A DNA stretch of 64,000 bases from assembly GCA_028583405.1 (NCBI GenBank), contig CM053251.1, positions 11,419,495-11,483,494 on the forward strand. The letters are read 5' to 3'. Position 1 is the stretch's first letter. Each line of letters begins with the position of its first letter. The stretch comes from Pogonophryne albipinna. Its lineage: Eukaryota > Chordata > Actinopteri > Perciformes > Artedidraconidae. The notes below the pieces were generated by a model, which saw only the letters and a list, made by a program, of their open reading frames with translations, was not told where the DNA came from and did not search any database. The translations under genes and the position numbers were made by a program. Positions 27,771 through 38,239 of the stretch are shown here, one piece after another.

Positions 27771-30700
27771 AATGACCATGAGAGGAAGACGAAGAGCATC
27801 CTGGGTTGTATCAATCATGTAATGTAATGTTTCCTCCTGTTTAGCCAGTTAGGGCTCTGCCTGTAATGTGGAAGACAACAAACTCATCTTGGGGTAAAAT
27901 GTGGAAGCCTCTTATCATGTTTATGTTTAAACAGAAATGGCTTTCAAACTTTTTATTAAGATTTATTCATCGAATGCTACTTTTATAATAATTTGAACGT
28001 AAAATAAGCTTTTAGGCAACATACAACTGTTTAAATAGATTGGTGGAGTTTTGCAATCAGTCTGCATGTTGTCTGTAATAAAGAAATAGAGATTAGCAGA
28101 GAAACATCACTGAAGCTGCTAAATTCCAGCCTATTTAACCACCCATTTCCCATTTAAATTCAACATATTCCTTATTTTGTTTTATTTCTTTGTACACTTT
28201 ACATAATCCGTCTGTTACAACAATGCATTATTTATTTACTATTCAGAGATTGTATCGTTTTTTACTGGCAGACAAAAAAAAGACTAGTTGTTGTAGTTAA
28301 ACAGGATAAATACGAAGCTGGAGCTAGCACGGCTTAGCTTAGCAAAAAGCCTGGAAACAGGTGGAAACTGATAGCGTGCTCTGTCAAACAAATTATACGT
28401 ATCTGTTTAATCCGAACAAAATATGATATACTGTATGTTTCCCATTGTTTCTATTGTTGTGTCTTTATTCCAAGCTAACCATATTGTGATTGCAGCTTCA
28501 TATTGCCAAACAAATATGAGATTTGTTGGTCTATTGGTCTTTTTTTTCTAACTCGCAGCAAAAAAAGAGACAGTTTATATTTCCCAATATGTCAAGAATC
28601 CTGGAGGCCACTCTTAAAATAATTGAAACACCGCCGTTCCCCGCCTTGAAAGATTTTACACACCTCTGTAACACAAATCTTTCCAAAGTCATGTGTCACT
28701 GTTTTCTGCAAGGCAGTATAATTGGATTTGAAATACACTTGTCTTAATCCAGCTTTTGACGTGCCATTGCGTAGCCTATTGATTTTTAAGTCAGATTTAC
28801 AAAATGGGTTAATACTGCACATTGCATTAAACCTGCACCAATGCAAAGATCACGTTAAAGGCAGCTGTTCCAATACATAAATGAAAAGCCTGAAAGGACA
28901 GTATTGTTCAGTAATACAATATGACACAGAAATGATATGGTATATGGAGAACTGAATGTAAATGTGCTGTGGATATATATATTTCTAATGGGTGAAAGGA
29001 TGACTGCAGTCTCTGGTTTGTGTCTCTGACAAACTAATGATGCATTAACTCAGTCACCTGAGTTGGGTGAGGCTGATACTCAATTATTCTACATGTGAAA
29101 CAAAAATTCTAACAGTAGGACATCATGGTGTATGATGCTCTCTTGGTTACATTTGAATATGATGCAACATTTCACTTGAATGGAATCAGAAAATTGTAAC
29201 TACTGTGAAAAAATGACTTTTATATAAGTAAAATAATTATCATGAACTTCACAATCTGGTTGAGACTAAATCAGGAGGAAAGTGTTATTTACTGAAGTAC
29301 TGTTTCCAATATAACTCTTAAATTTTTTCACAATAAGTGAAGTTAAACAAAGAATAAATGAGATATTAATCTGGGCTGTGAAAAAAAGAACAACCTGACC
29401 CTGTTCACAAAAAGAAATTAGACGACATATCCCCATCCCCTATTCATGTTTTTATCTTAGGCTCTTATTTCATCCTTATTTATTACGAACCTTGATATGT
29501 GTGCCTTTTTGCAAATCATTGATTTGATTTGCATTTGTCTACAAAACGTCACACAGCCTTCTTCATTATGCCAGAATTCCATCAATGGAACATGTTCATG
29601 TTAAAAGAAAATGCAAACAATGTTCAAAACTACACTGGAGACCTACGATTAACTGCAGAAGAAAACCCTTCTGTGTTGAGAATTTTACACTTCCTGAGGG
29701 AAGCAGTTCAGTACTATGTGTCCTGCTTTCTGTTGACAGAGCTTCTCTCCCCGACACGAGCCTGACATCTCTGGGGAGGCTGAAGCCTGAAGGCAGAGAG
29801 TTTTTGTTCTTTTGGTGCCTACAGTACATTAAAAACAGCAGGGGGCATATGGCAAAGAATCACATCTAATGTACTGCACATCAGGGTCTAAATTGTATTT
29901 GGCTTCCTTTCATTATATGTTAAAACTGAACTGAATAGCAAAGACACCGTTTTATAGCCACATATAGAGCCAACAATGACTTTCCGATCTTGTAAGGATA
30001 TCTTTATAGCTTGACATTTGTGCAGATGAATATTTAAAGATACAAGGTGGAAATTAGTTATATGAACTGTAGCTATATCTTCAAGGGATCACAGACTTCA
30101 CATCAATCTTATCTTCTCTAATCTTATATTATCAAATGGAAACCAGCTTAATAATAGTGCTTAATAAAACATATTATTGAACATCTTGTACTGAATTGGA
30201 TTATAACTTCTCCCTGAAATCCCTGCAATCATGTAGCATTGTAAATGAAACATTCAAGGACATTGGAGTCTATACAAATGCATATCGATGAAATACTTTT
30301 TCTGCTTACTTATTATAGTGCTCAGCAATCAAGAGAATGCTCCTGAAATTGAACACTGAGCAACACGAATAAAATAAGAACAATAGCACTTAAGGGGGAA
30401 GATATTAACTGAGAACAATACAAATCACATGCAAGCACATCAAATCAGATGTCATAGTTCTGGTGATTAATAAAATAGTGAGCAACAATGACATCTTAAA
30501 CTCTTCTCAGATGGCAGAGCTATGTTTTTAACATTTCTTCCACACAGAGAAGAGCTTCTATCAGAAATCCTATTCCAACACCCTGGCCTGCATATTTTGA
30601 ATCTGGAGACAAGGGGAGGAAGAAATCGCCTGGATAATGACATCTGGTCAAAGGTTTGGAGAAGACAGAATTGCTTTGCCGATCATGTGACAGCTTGTGG

Positions 30701-31083
30701 CAAAGGTATCACCTCTATTATCCAGGATTTAGATGAGAACCTCAGCCCCATCAAGTCAGAAATCCAGACGATGATGCTAAATATGACTGCTACTTGTGTA
30801 TGTACGTATGCTACTTGTGTATGTACGTATGCTACTTGTGTATGTACTTATGTACATTTATGTTTACTTTTGTAATGATAATACCATGCTGGTTAGTCAG
30901 GCAGCACCAATTATTGGTTTACCCAACTAAAGCAAAAATGCTGACAGTTTTAAAATGATAACCTGCCAATTACATTGTACATTTTTATTTATGAGGTATC
31001 CATATCAAACACACAAAGGTACAAGGGGACAAGTAGGAAACACATTTACAAAGTTAAGTTCATTCTTCATGTCAAGTATACTA
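27771..31083. other. Intergenic DNA, no gene recognised
   Basis: No coding region is supported. The 117-codon ORF at 30522-30875 ends in a minisatellite and shows no known domain. Confidence 0.5.
30786..30856. repeat. 21-bp minisatellite, about three units
   Basis: Three head-to-tail units of GCTACTTGTGTATGTACGTA plus one base; the third has ACTTA in place of ACGTA. Confidence 0.9.
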
Positions 31084-32091
31084 TTACATTACATTGCATT
31101 TAGCTGACGCTTTTATCCAAAGCGACTTACAATAAGTACATTCGACCAGGAAGACACAACCTTGAAGAAAACAGAATCATATAAGTACATCAGGTTTCAT
31201 AGAGCAAAAACATTTCAAGTGCTACTCAACTGGCCAGTCCTTTATTAGTATATAAGTGCTTTGTTAATAGTTCTATCGCTCGAAGTGGAGTCGAATGAGA
31301 TGAGTTTTCACTCTGCGCCGGAAGGTGTGTAAGCTATCTGCTGTCCTGATGTCAATGGGGAACTCATTCCACCATTTTGGAGCCAGGATAGCAAACCCAC
31401 GTGTTTTTGCTGATGGGAACTTGGGTCCCCTTGGCAGTGAGGGTGCAGCGAGCCGTTTGGTTGATGCAGAGCGGAGTGCACGTGCTGGGGTGTACGGTTT
31501 AACCATGTCCTGGATGTAGGAAGGGCCAGATCCATTCGCAGCATGGTACTCAAGTACCATTGTCTTGAAGTGGATTCTAGCAGTTACCGGAAGCCAGTGA
31601 AGGGAGCGGAGGAGCGGCGTGGTGTGGGAGAATTTAGGAAGGTTAAAGACCAGACGAGCCGCTGCATTCTGGATGAGCTGCAGAGGTCGGATGGCACATG
31701 CAGGTAGACCAGCCAGGAGGGAGTTGCAGTAGTCTAGGCGTGAGATGACGAGAGCCTGGACCAGAACTTGCGTCGCTTTCTGGGTCAGCTGGGGACGTAT
31801 CCTCCTGATGTTGTAAAGCGTGTATCTGCAGCAGCGGGTTGTAGCAGCTATGTTTGCAGTGAAGGACAGGTTGTTATCTAGGATCACACCCAGATTCCTT
31901 GCCGTCTGAGTCGGGGAAACAACAGAGGTGCCGATGTTGATTGTTAGGTCAAGAGTGGGACAATCTTTTCCCGGAAGGAAAGCAGTTCAGTCTTGTCAAG
32001 GTTGAGCTTGAGGTGATGAGCAGACATCCACTGCGAGATGTCAGCTAGACAAGCAGAGATGCGTGCGACGACCTGGGTCTCTGAGCGGGGA
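31084..32091 (-). mobile_element. L2-clade LINE, short 5'-truncated copy
   Basis: Read on the minus strand, this copy starts within the reverse transcriptase just after the YADD region (peptide near PRSETQVV) and ends with the same stem-loop tail and TGTAA units (31084-31095) as the element at 13795-16371. The 204-codon ORF at 31273-31887 covers the C-terminal domain, nearly identical to the other copy (for example LLRSLHWLPVTARIHFKTMV). A one-base deletion in a T run near 31981 breaks the frame upstream of it. The copy lacks the catalytic residues and is dead on arrival. Confidence 0.9.
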
Positions 32092-34031
32092 AAAATCAAT
32101 GGGTTCTGTTAAAGATGCCCATTCAAGGTTAATTTGTGTAATTTGTTAATTTGTGGAGTTTTAATACAGACAATGCTCCTATTTGCATTCAAAGCCACCC
32201 AAAATGGTGTTTCCTTGAGGTTTAACAAAAGTTTTGAAGACATTTTCCAACATCTCAAGCCTTTGCAAAGCTCCACCGTGTCTGTTGGTTCTGTAAGCAG
32301 AAAAGTGTTTGCTTGCACATTCGACATATAAGCTTATAGGTTATAGGAAATGATGATGTTGCATAGCTTATTTATAAAGTAATAGTTGCAATATATTAAT
32401 ATGGATTTATTTTTTCATAATCTGCTCCGGTGTCTCAGATTATTTTGACTTTTTAGCAATTACAAATAAAAAAAATGTTTATGTAATGAAATGGAAATGG
32501 AGAATTGTAAAACTCTTCTTTATCGTCACACATGTACACAGCACACAGTGACATTTAGACAATGCTTTTGAATTGGGCTGCTGTTACACTGTTATTGTGG
32601 GGTCTGGGGATTTGCTCAAAAGCACCTTGGCAGTGCCCAGGAGGTGAACTGGCATTTATTCCGACAGATTTAGCTACTGCCTCCCAGGGAAGAAATACAC
32701 ACTAAGAGTTGTCTAATCCTCCCGGTAACTGAGTTTTAACATTCACTCAACACTGATGAAGCGTATATAGTCATCTGTGCAAATATTCCTCCAGAGTAAA
32801 GCACTGTGATGAAAAAAGACCTCTGACAAGGACAAACACAAGAGTGGAAATCTCTAATTATCAAGTGTTTAAATATAGCACTTATACTGGGTGTCTGGCA
32901 AACCAGAGCTGTCAGCTCAACGTATGGCATTTAATTCATATCCTCATATTTATTTCTGTTACTGATACTGTTTGGGAAGATTCTCCGGTATGAACACATG
33001 CTTATATTTCTTCATTGCAATGCTTTCCCTCTCACCTGGGGACACCACATGGCCAAGGTTTCCATACAGAGTTTAGCTCTAATCAAATGACATGATCATA
33101 TAATTTCACCTCAAACTGAGGGATGAGGAGCAGCAGATGTCTGAAGTCTCCAAAGGTTTGAGCTCTGACAGTATTATGGTGCAGCTTAATCTTCTCAGTT
33201 TCACAAACCAGGAGGCAGAATGTGGCATCATTACTGCTGAGCTGAATCTTAAATCTCCCTTGAAAAAGAGATCAATGATCTCAATGGGTCTAAATAAAGG
33301 TTTGAAATTAAATTAAATGAAATCTGTAATAATATGTGTTGTTGCTATTACACTGAGAATACAGGATAATTGTCTTAAACAGACATGTCCTCCTCAACAC
33401 CTCAGATGGGACGTATGATGCACACAGTACTTTGCCTCGAAAAGCCTGAGAACTAATACCATTTCACACAAGGTTAATCTGAGGCAGTGGGAGCGTCTTC
33501 CCATAAGGCAGTGTCAGGCTGTTTCACAATGGCTCTCAGGGATCCGCGCATGGAATGAATCAGCCTCTGGGAAATAAAGTGGCTGGGATGAACATATTTC
33601 TTCATCCTCAGTAAGTAGATGCAGTGTCTGGCATGCCAGCTCACACAAGCAGCCTCACAGAGTGGCACTTTTCTTATTATACACTATGACCATTTCTCAA
33701 CATAACAGTATCCTCTCCAGCCTGGGAGTTGTTGTTTACTGAGTTACATACCTTTAGATAAGTGAAGAAAATATATTGGCATTAATTTCTTCGCAGCACA
33801 CTACGCCTCGTCTGCGAGAACGAATTGAGAAGTCTATGAAATAGCACACAATTGGTGATCACTATGAAATTGGAAAGCATTGAGTATCACTCTGTACTTG
33901 AGACACAGCTTAAATTGTGCCACCAGCAATGCTTTTTAAACTTCATTTGAATCATAACTCCATGAACAAAATTAACTTTGTTTTCCCTTCAGGGTAAATA
34001 CATCTCAGGACAGTGTTGCTATTTCAGTCTT
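32092..34031. other. Intergenic DNA, no gene recognised
   Basis: No gene, complete transposon or long tandem repeat is supported. ORFs are 72 codons or shorter. Confidence 0.5.
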
Positions 34032-34434
34032 TGTTGCGACCTGGCTCAAAAGGCCACAACAAAAAGGAGACACAACATGTCAACGGGTAGTTAAAGGTGT
34101 TTATTTAGGACAAACAAGTCCAAACCAGTAAAGTATGAGGTGTGGAAGTCAGTGGTATCAGTAATGTAAAGGCAGGGTGAGGATTGTATGGACATGTATG
34201 TGTGTGAGAGTGTTGAAGTGCACAAAGTAAAGCAACTGAATAAACTCCTATCATACTCAACAAAACCGGTGTGCCTGCAGGGAGAAGCAGAGAGAGCACA
34301 GAGAGGAGCAGAGAGGCATTAAATAGCTGCAGGACACCAGACCCAGGTGCCCTGAGTTACTGCAATCACCAATCACCACAGCACAGACAGGACAGCCACC
34401 TCCTCTCTACTGATGAACCCACAGGGGCATCACA
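34032..34434 (-). repeat. LTR (3' LTR in element orientation), 403 bp
   Basis: TG...CA boundaries. It differs from its partner at GGCCACAAC versus GGCCGCAAC and at GGTAGTTAAA versus GGTAGGTAAA. Confidence 0.95.
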
Positions 34435-34450
34435 GCCCCCCCCCCTTAAG
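34435..34450 (-). other. Polypurine tract
   Basis: Minus-strand sequence CTTAAGGGGGGGGGGC immediately precedes the 3' LTR. Confidence 0.75.
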
Positions 34451-34493
34451 ACGGGGCCCCAAAGGGATCCACGACAACCCAATATCCTCCTTC

Positions 34494-36563
34494 TTAACTC
34501 CAGCTTTTTTTAATTTCCTTCTTAGGACTGGAGGACGCTCCTCCTCCGCCGCTGTCCCACTCCTCCTTGGGTTGGCTGGCGTTGAGCCACAGCATGTAGG
34601 CGCTCATCGGCCTCTTGGGCGCGCCGACCTCCTTCGGCCTCCTCTTGTTCGGCCTCCTCTTCTTCGCTTTGCAGGGTTTCCTCTCTTTCTTCTCCTTCTT
34701 CTTTGTCTCGATCTCAAGGTCAAAGGACCGTGCTGGACCACATTTTCCAGACTCCGAAACAGGTAGGTCAGTCGACATCCTACGGCTCTGCGCACGCGTA
34801 ACAGTATAAACTGGAGACACCCTTGGAAATTGCAAACCGCTCTCATCTGGCTCTACAGATGCCAACGGCCTGGAAACCACCACAGGCTGTGGCACACCCG
34901 CCCACACAGCACTACCAGCTAGATCGTTGCCCAAAATCATCTGTACCCCATCAAGTGGCAACGCGGGACGCACGCCGATAGACACAACTCCCCGTACCAG
35001 CTCACAATCCAGCACTACTGTATGACGTTGCACAGGAATCAAGCCCATCTCCATGCCCCTCATCAGCACAAAATCCCCTGTTTCTGTCTCTGACGAAAAA
35101 GGCAACACTGACTCAACAATAAATGAGTATCTAGCTGCTGTGTCACGCAACACCTTAATCGGAACATACTTGTCACTACCGACCATTGATACAACGGCTT
35201 CCGTTATGAACGGCTCAAAAACAGAACCCACCTCCAAGTCGGCACAAACCAGCTTCTTAACAGGCACCATGCCCGATCTTACACCCTGCGGCTTTTTAAC
35301 CAAAACGGCAGAACAACACATGGCTGGAGCATGTGATGAAGAACGAGGCTTCCCCTCAGGTTCCAGCAACGGACACCGCTCCTTCCAATGACCCTCTTCT
35401 CGGCAATAATGACATTGGCCCACTCTGGCGCCCTCGGATCGCCCTGGACCTACAAATCTACGGGAGGAGCCTGGTGAAAACTTTGCACCACCGCGGGCAT
35501 AGCCATTGTCTTCTCCACGTTTCCAATCACCCCTAGAATACTTCTCAGTAAAACTGCCCTTATGTGTCAACACAAAATCGTCCGCTAATTCAGCAGCTCT
35601 AAACGCGGTGGAAGGCTTCTGTTCATTCACATAAGTGGCCACACGCTGAGGGAGAATGTCTTTAAATTGTTCCAAGACAATGAGCTCACAAAGACCGTCA
35701 AAACTTGCAACCTTTGCTGCCGCGCACCACCGCTGAAAATGAGAAGTTAAATCACGGATAAACTCCACATGTGTCTGTTTATCTCCCTTGACCCAACTTC
35801 TGAACCTTTGACGATACGCTTCAGGAACCAGTTCGTAAGACTTCAACACCGCTGATTTTACTCTATCATAGTCCAAAGCATTTTCGCCACAAACAGCTGA
35901 ATAGGCTTCCTGTGCTCGCCCAGTGAGTACACACTGAAGTAACAGCACTCTGTCCGAATCTGACCAGTTTCTTGCCTCTGCTATGCGTTCAAATAGAGTG
36001 AAAAAAATGTCCGGGTCACGCTCATTGAACTTTGGCACTAATCGCAAGTAAGAAATGATATCGCCACTGCCTGATGCCGACCTATCACCACCATCCTCCC
36101 CTGGAGAAAACTTGCCCTCTCCCATCAGCCGTAATCTAGCATGTTCCACCTCACATTTCATCTTTTCCACCTCCAGCACCTTCTCCACCTCTAAACGCTT
36201 CTCTACCTCCTGCTGCTGACCCCTCATCTCCAACCTCAACTTCTCCTGCTCCAACTTCAACTCCAACCGCAATCTCTCCTGATCAAACTGCATGGCCAAA
36301 AGCTCCTTTTGCTGCTCGAACGTTAAACCAGCTGTCTGAACCACTACCGGCACGAACCCTGCTGCACCAGACTCACTCTTCTGCAACACCCCCAGCTCAA
36401 ACAAAGATGACACAATGACAGTTTTAATGTCATGTTTCCGCTTGCTCCCCACAACAGCAATGTTATAGTGCTCTGCTATTTCGACCAACTGCGCCTTCTG
36501 GCAATCTAAGAAAGACACTGAGGGCGCATCCACAAACGCTGACAAAGAAGTCATAATAACCAA
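34494..36563 (-). CDS. Gag-protease polyprotein fused to an SSRP1 HMG-box fragment (689 aa)
   Basis: Domains in order: N-terminal region (1-75); a Gln/Glu/Leu/Arg-rich coiled coil (about 80-150); a capsid-like domain (about 165-335) whose second half is SCAN-like (LIVLEQFKDILP at 295-306); a CCHC zinc knuckle (C384, C387, H392, C397); a retropepsin-like domain (about 435-555) with the typical ILGNDLAG near 543-550. SCAN domains are known to derive from Gag of Gmr1-like Ty3 elements. The protease active site, normally Asp-Thr-Gly, reads Asp474-Thr475-Ala476, so catalysis is doubtful. The C-terminus (about 612-689) is foreign: a Lys/Arg-rich stretch, then GAPKRPMSAYMLWLNAS (647-663), matching the start of the SSRP1 HMG box, then KEEWD (666-670), which lies much later in that box. 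There is no stop or frameshift, so the fusion is translatable. Confidence 0.85.
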   Translation of the reverse strand: MVIMTSLSAFVDAPSVSFLDCQKAQLVEIAEHYNIAVVGSKRKHDIKTVIVSSLFELGVLQKSESGAAGFVPVVVQTAGLTFEQQKELLAMQFDQERLRLELKLEQEKLRLEMRGQQQEVEKRLEVEKVLEVEKMKCEVEHARLRLMGEGKFSPGEDGGDRSASGSGDIISYLRLVPKFNERDPDIFFTLFERIAEARNWSDSDRVLLLQCVLTGRAQEAYSAVCGENALDYDRVKSAVLKSYELVPEAYRQRFRSWVKGDKQTHVEFIRDLTSHFQRWCAAAKVASFDGLCELIVLEQFKDILPQRVATYVNEQKPSTAFRAAELADDFVLTHKGSFTEKYSRGDWKRGEDNGYARGGAKFSPGSSRRFVGPGRSEGARVGQCHYCREEGHWKERCPLLEPEGKPRSSSHAPAMCCSAVLVKKPQGVRSGMVPVKKLVCADLEVGSVFEPFITEAVVSMVGSDKYVPIKVLRDTAARYSFIVESVLPFSSETETGDFVLMRGMEMGLIPVQRHTVVLDCELVRGVVSIGVRPALPLDGVQMILGNDLAGSAVWAGVPQPVVVSRPLASVEPDESGLQFPRVSPVYTVTRAQSRRMSTDLPVSESGKCGPARSFDLEIETKKKEKKERKPCKAKKRRPNKRRPKEVGAPKRPMSAYMLWLNASQPKEEWDSGGGGASSSPKKEIKKSWS
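34540..34720 (-). other. ssrp1 (fragment): Captured host SSRP1 segment
   Basis: This GC-rich stretch, unlike the more balanced Gag sequence beside it, encodes a basic linker followed by the SSRP1 HMG-box start (34575-34625) and the KEEWD motif (34554-34568). In SSRP1 about 30 residues separate these two motifs; here two residues (Gln-Pro) do. No intron is seen, consistent with capture from RNA, but the exact source exons cannot be fixed here. SSRP1 is a subunit of the FACT histone chaperone, and its HMG box binds DNA. This truncated box lacks helices 2 and most of 3, so binding is uncertain. Confidence 0.8.
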
Positions 36564-37110
36564 TCAGAAAGCAAAGTATTAAACTGCCAACACGCATGGG
36601 CATAAGATTAACCCAACAGAGAATTTCCCCCTAACTGCCTAAACAAAATCTTCCTAATCTCCCCTAGTCTTCATGTGGCTTGCGGTGGGTAATTACGCAC
36701 TGGAACCCGGCGGAGTTATGGAGCAACCTGCACGCATGTAACACCAAGAACTCACGCGGACGTGCCCCCGAGACAGCTGTCCGAAAACAGCTGACACTAA
36801 CCACGTCGCCACAACACTATGAAAAAAAACAACAAAAAACAGACGCAACCCAAGGGGAAACGCCACTTAAGCCTAGCGGGGAAAATCTCTTTTACAAAAG
36901 CGTAACAAACAGCAACATCTTACCTTCTGATTGGCAGACAAAACCTGACGACATGTCAAACACTACAGCCTCCTAAAACCCAAAAGACATGATGTGTCCC
37001 CCAAATAGCAGCGACAAGCCAGCACACAGCTGGACCACAACAATGAATCAGCTGTTCAATGACACCATGTGCTCTGAGCACTACACAAACTTTTTAAACA
37101 AATAACCCGT

Positions 37111-37124
37111 CGGACGAGCCCCCA
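37111..37124 (-). other. Primer binding site, tRNA-Pro type
   Basis: Two bases inside the 5' LTR the minus strand reads TGGGGGCTCGTCCG, matching the tRNA-Pro primer site familiar from gammaretroviruses over these 14 bases. It marks where reverse transcription starts. Confidence 0.8.
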
Positions 37125-37126
37125 TT

Positions 37127-37529
37127 TGTTGCGACCTGGCTCAAAAGGCCGCAACAAAAAGGAGACACAACATGTCAACGGGTAGGTAAAGGTGTTTATT
37201 TAGGACAAACAAGTCCAAACCAGTAAAGTATGAGGTGTGGAAGTCAGTGGTATCAGTAATGTAAAGGCAGGGTGAGGATTGTATGGACATGTATGTGTGT
37301 GAGAGTGTTGAAGTGCACAAAGTAAAGCAACTGAATAAACTCCTATCATACTCAACAAAACCGGTGTGCCTGCAGGGAGAAGCAGAGAGAGCACAGAGAG
37401 GAGCAGAGAGGCATTAAATAGCTGCAGGACACCAGACCCAGGTGCCCTGAGTTACTGCAATCACCAATCACCACAGCACAGACAGGACAGCCACCTCCTC
37501 TCTACTGATGAACCCACAGGGGCATCACA
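37127..37529 (-). repeat. LTR (5' LTR in element orientation), 403 bp
   Basis: Partner of 34032-34434, followed by the GTCTT target duplication at 37530-37534. Confidence 0.95.
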
Positions 37530-37534
37530 GTCTT

Positions 37535-38231
37535 CTTCTTATGAAATGCTTTCTTGAGGTTGCAGAAAGCATCAACAAAGAGGTGACAATTCCGTCTTGT
37601 TGAATCCACAAGGACGAAAGTCCAACTGAGGCCAATCAAATTAACCCTGAAACAAAACACACTCACTTTAGCAATGTTGTTGTGCAGTGTTCGAAAGAAT
37701 GGTGAGGAAGTGAAGTCAGATAGACCATTTAAAATAAGGATTAGAGCATGACATGCAGGCATCACATGTCAAATGTTTCTATCTGAATTACCTTTGCATG
37801 GTTTGCACATTGGTCCTGCAACGTAAAAACATTTTTTAATTCTAAAGTATTCTACTCTGTTTCTTCTTGCAATATGTCAATGTTTTATTGTTTTGTCCTA
37901 TATAACTATGTTGCAATGTTGGAGGAGCTTGAGACTTAAAATTTGCATTGCCATTTCTACACTGTAGCTACTGTGCATACGAAAATAAAGCCTTTGAATA
38001 TTTTGAAAATGGTATGTGGAATACAAAAACTTTAACAAACTATATATAGTTTAAAATTATATAGAAAACCTGTACACATATTGTTTTGGTTCATACATGT
38101 TACTAAACAACAGGTGAGTAGGCAGGTGTGATTGAAATTAATAATTGAATTCCCCTAATTAATTAGCAAGACACAAATACACAGGCACAGTCATGGGCAG
38201 CTCTTCATGCATGGGATCTTATTGCTACTTC
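37535..38231. other. Intergenic DNA, no gene recognised
   Basis: About 700 bp of AT-rich sequence between the LTR element and the hAT MITE. Nothing was recognised. Confidence 0.5.
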
Positions 38232-38239
38232 CTGGTTAG

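Larger units (their letters stand above)
34032..37529 (-). mobile_element. Young Gmr1/Ty3-like LTR element with Gag-protease-SSRP1 fusion
   Basis: Two 403-bp LTRs (34032-34434 and 37127-37529) differ at only two noticed positions. The 5-bp target duplication GTCTT lies at 34027-34031 and 37530-37534. Orientation is minus: the LTR then runs TGTGATGCC...CGCAACA, with AATAAA (complement of 34100-34105), a tRNA-Pro-like primer site and a G-rich polypurine tract. The 2.69-kb interior contains one 689-codon ORF and an approximately 550-bp leader. No reverse transcriptase, RNase H or integrase is present, so movement must rely on another element. LTR near-identity implies very recent insertion. Confidence 0.93.

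Noticed and set aside
30522..30875. 117-codon ORF that could be a small gene
   Set aside because: Its C-terminus is the 21-bp minisatellite and the rest has no known domain.
34413..35536. Plus-strand ORFs of 64-117 codons opposite the Gag ORF
   Set aside because: They are antisense shadows of the 689-codon minus-strand ORF.
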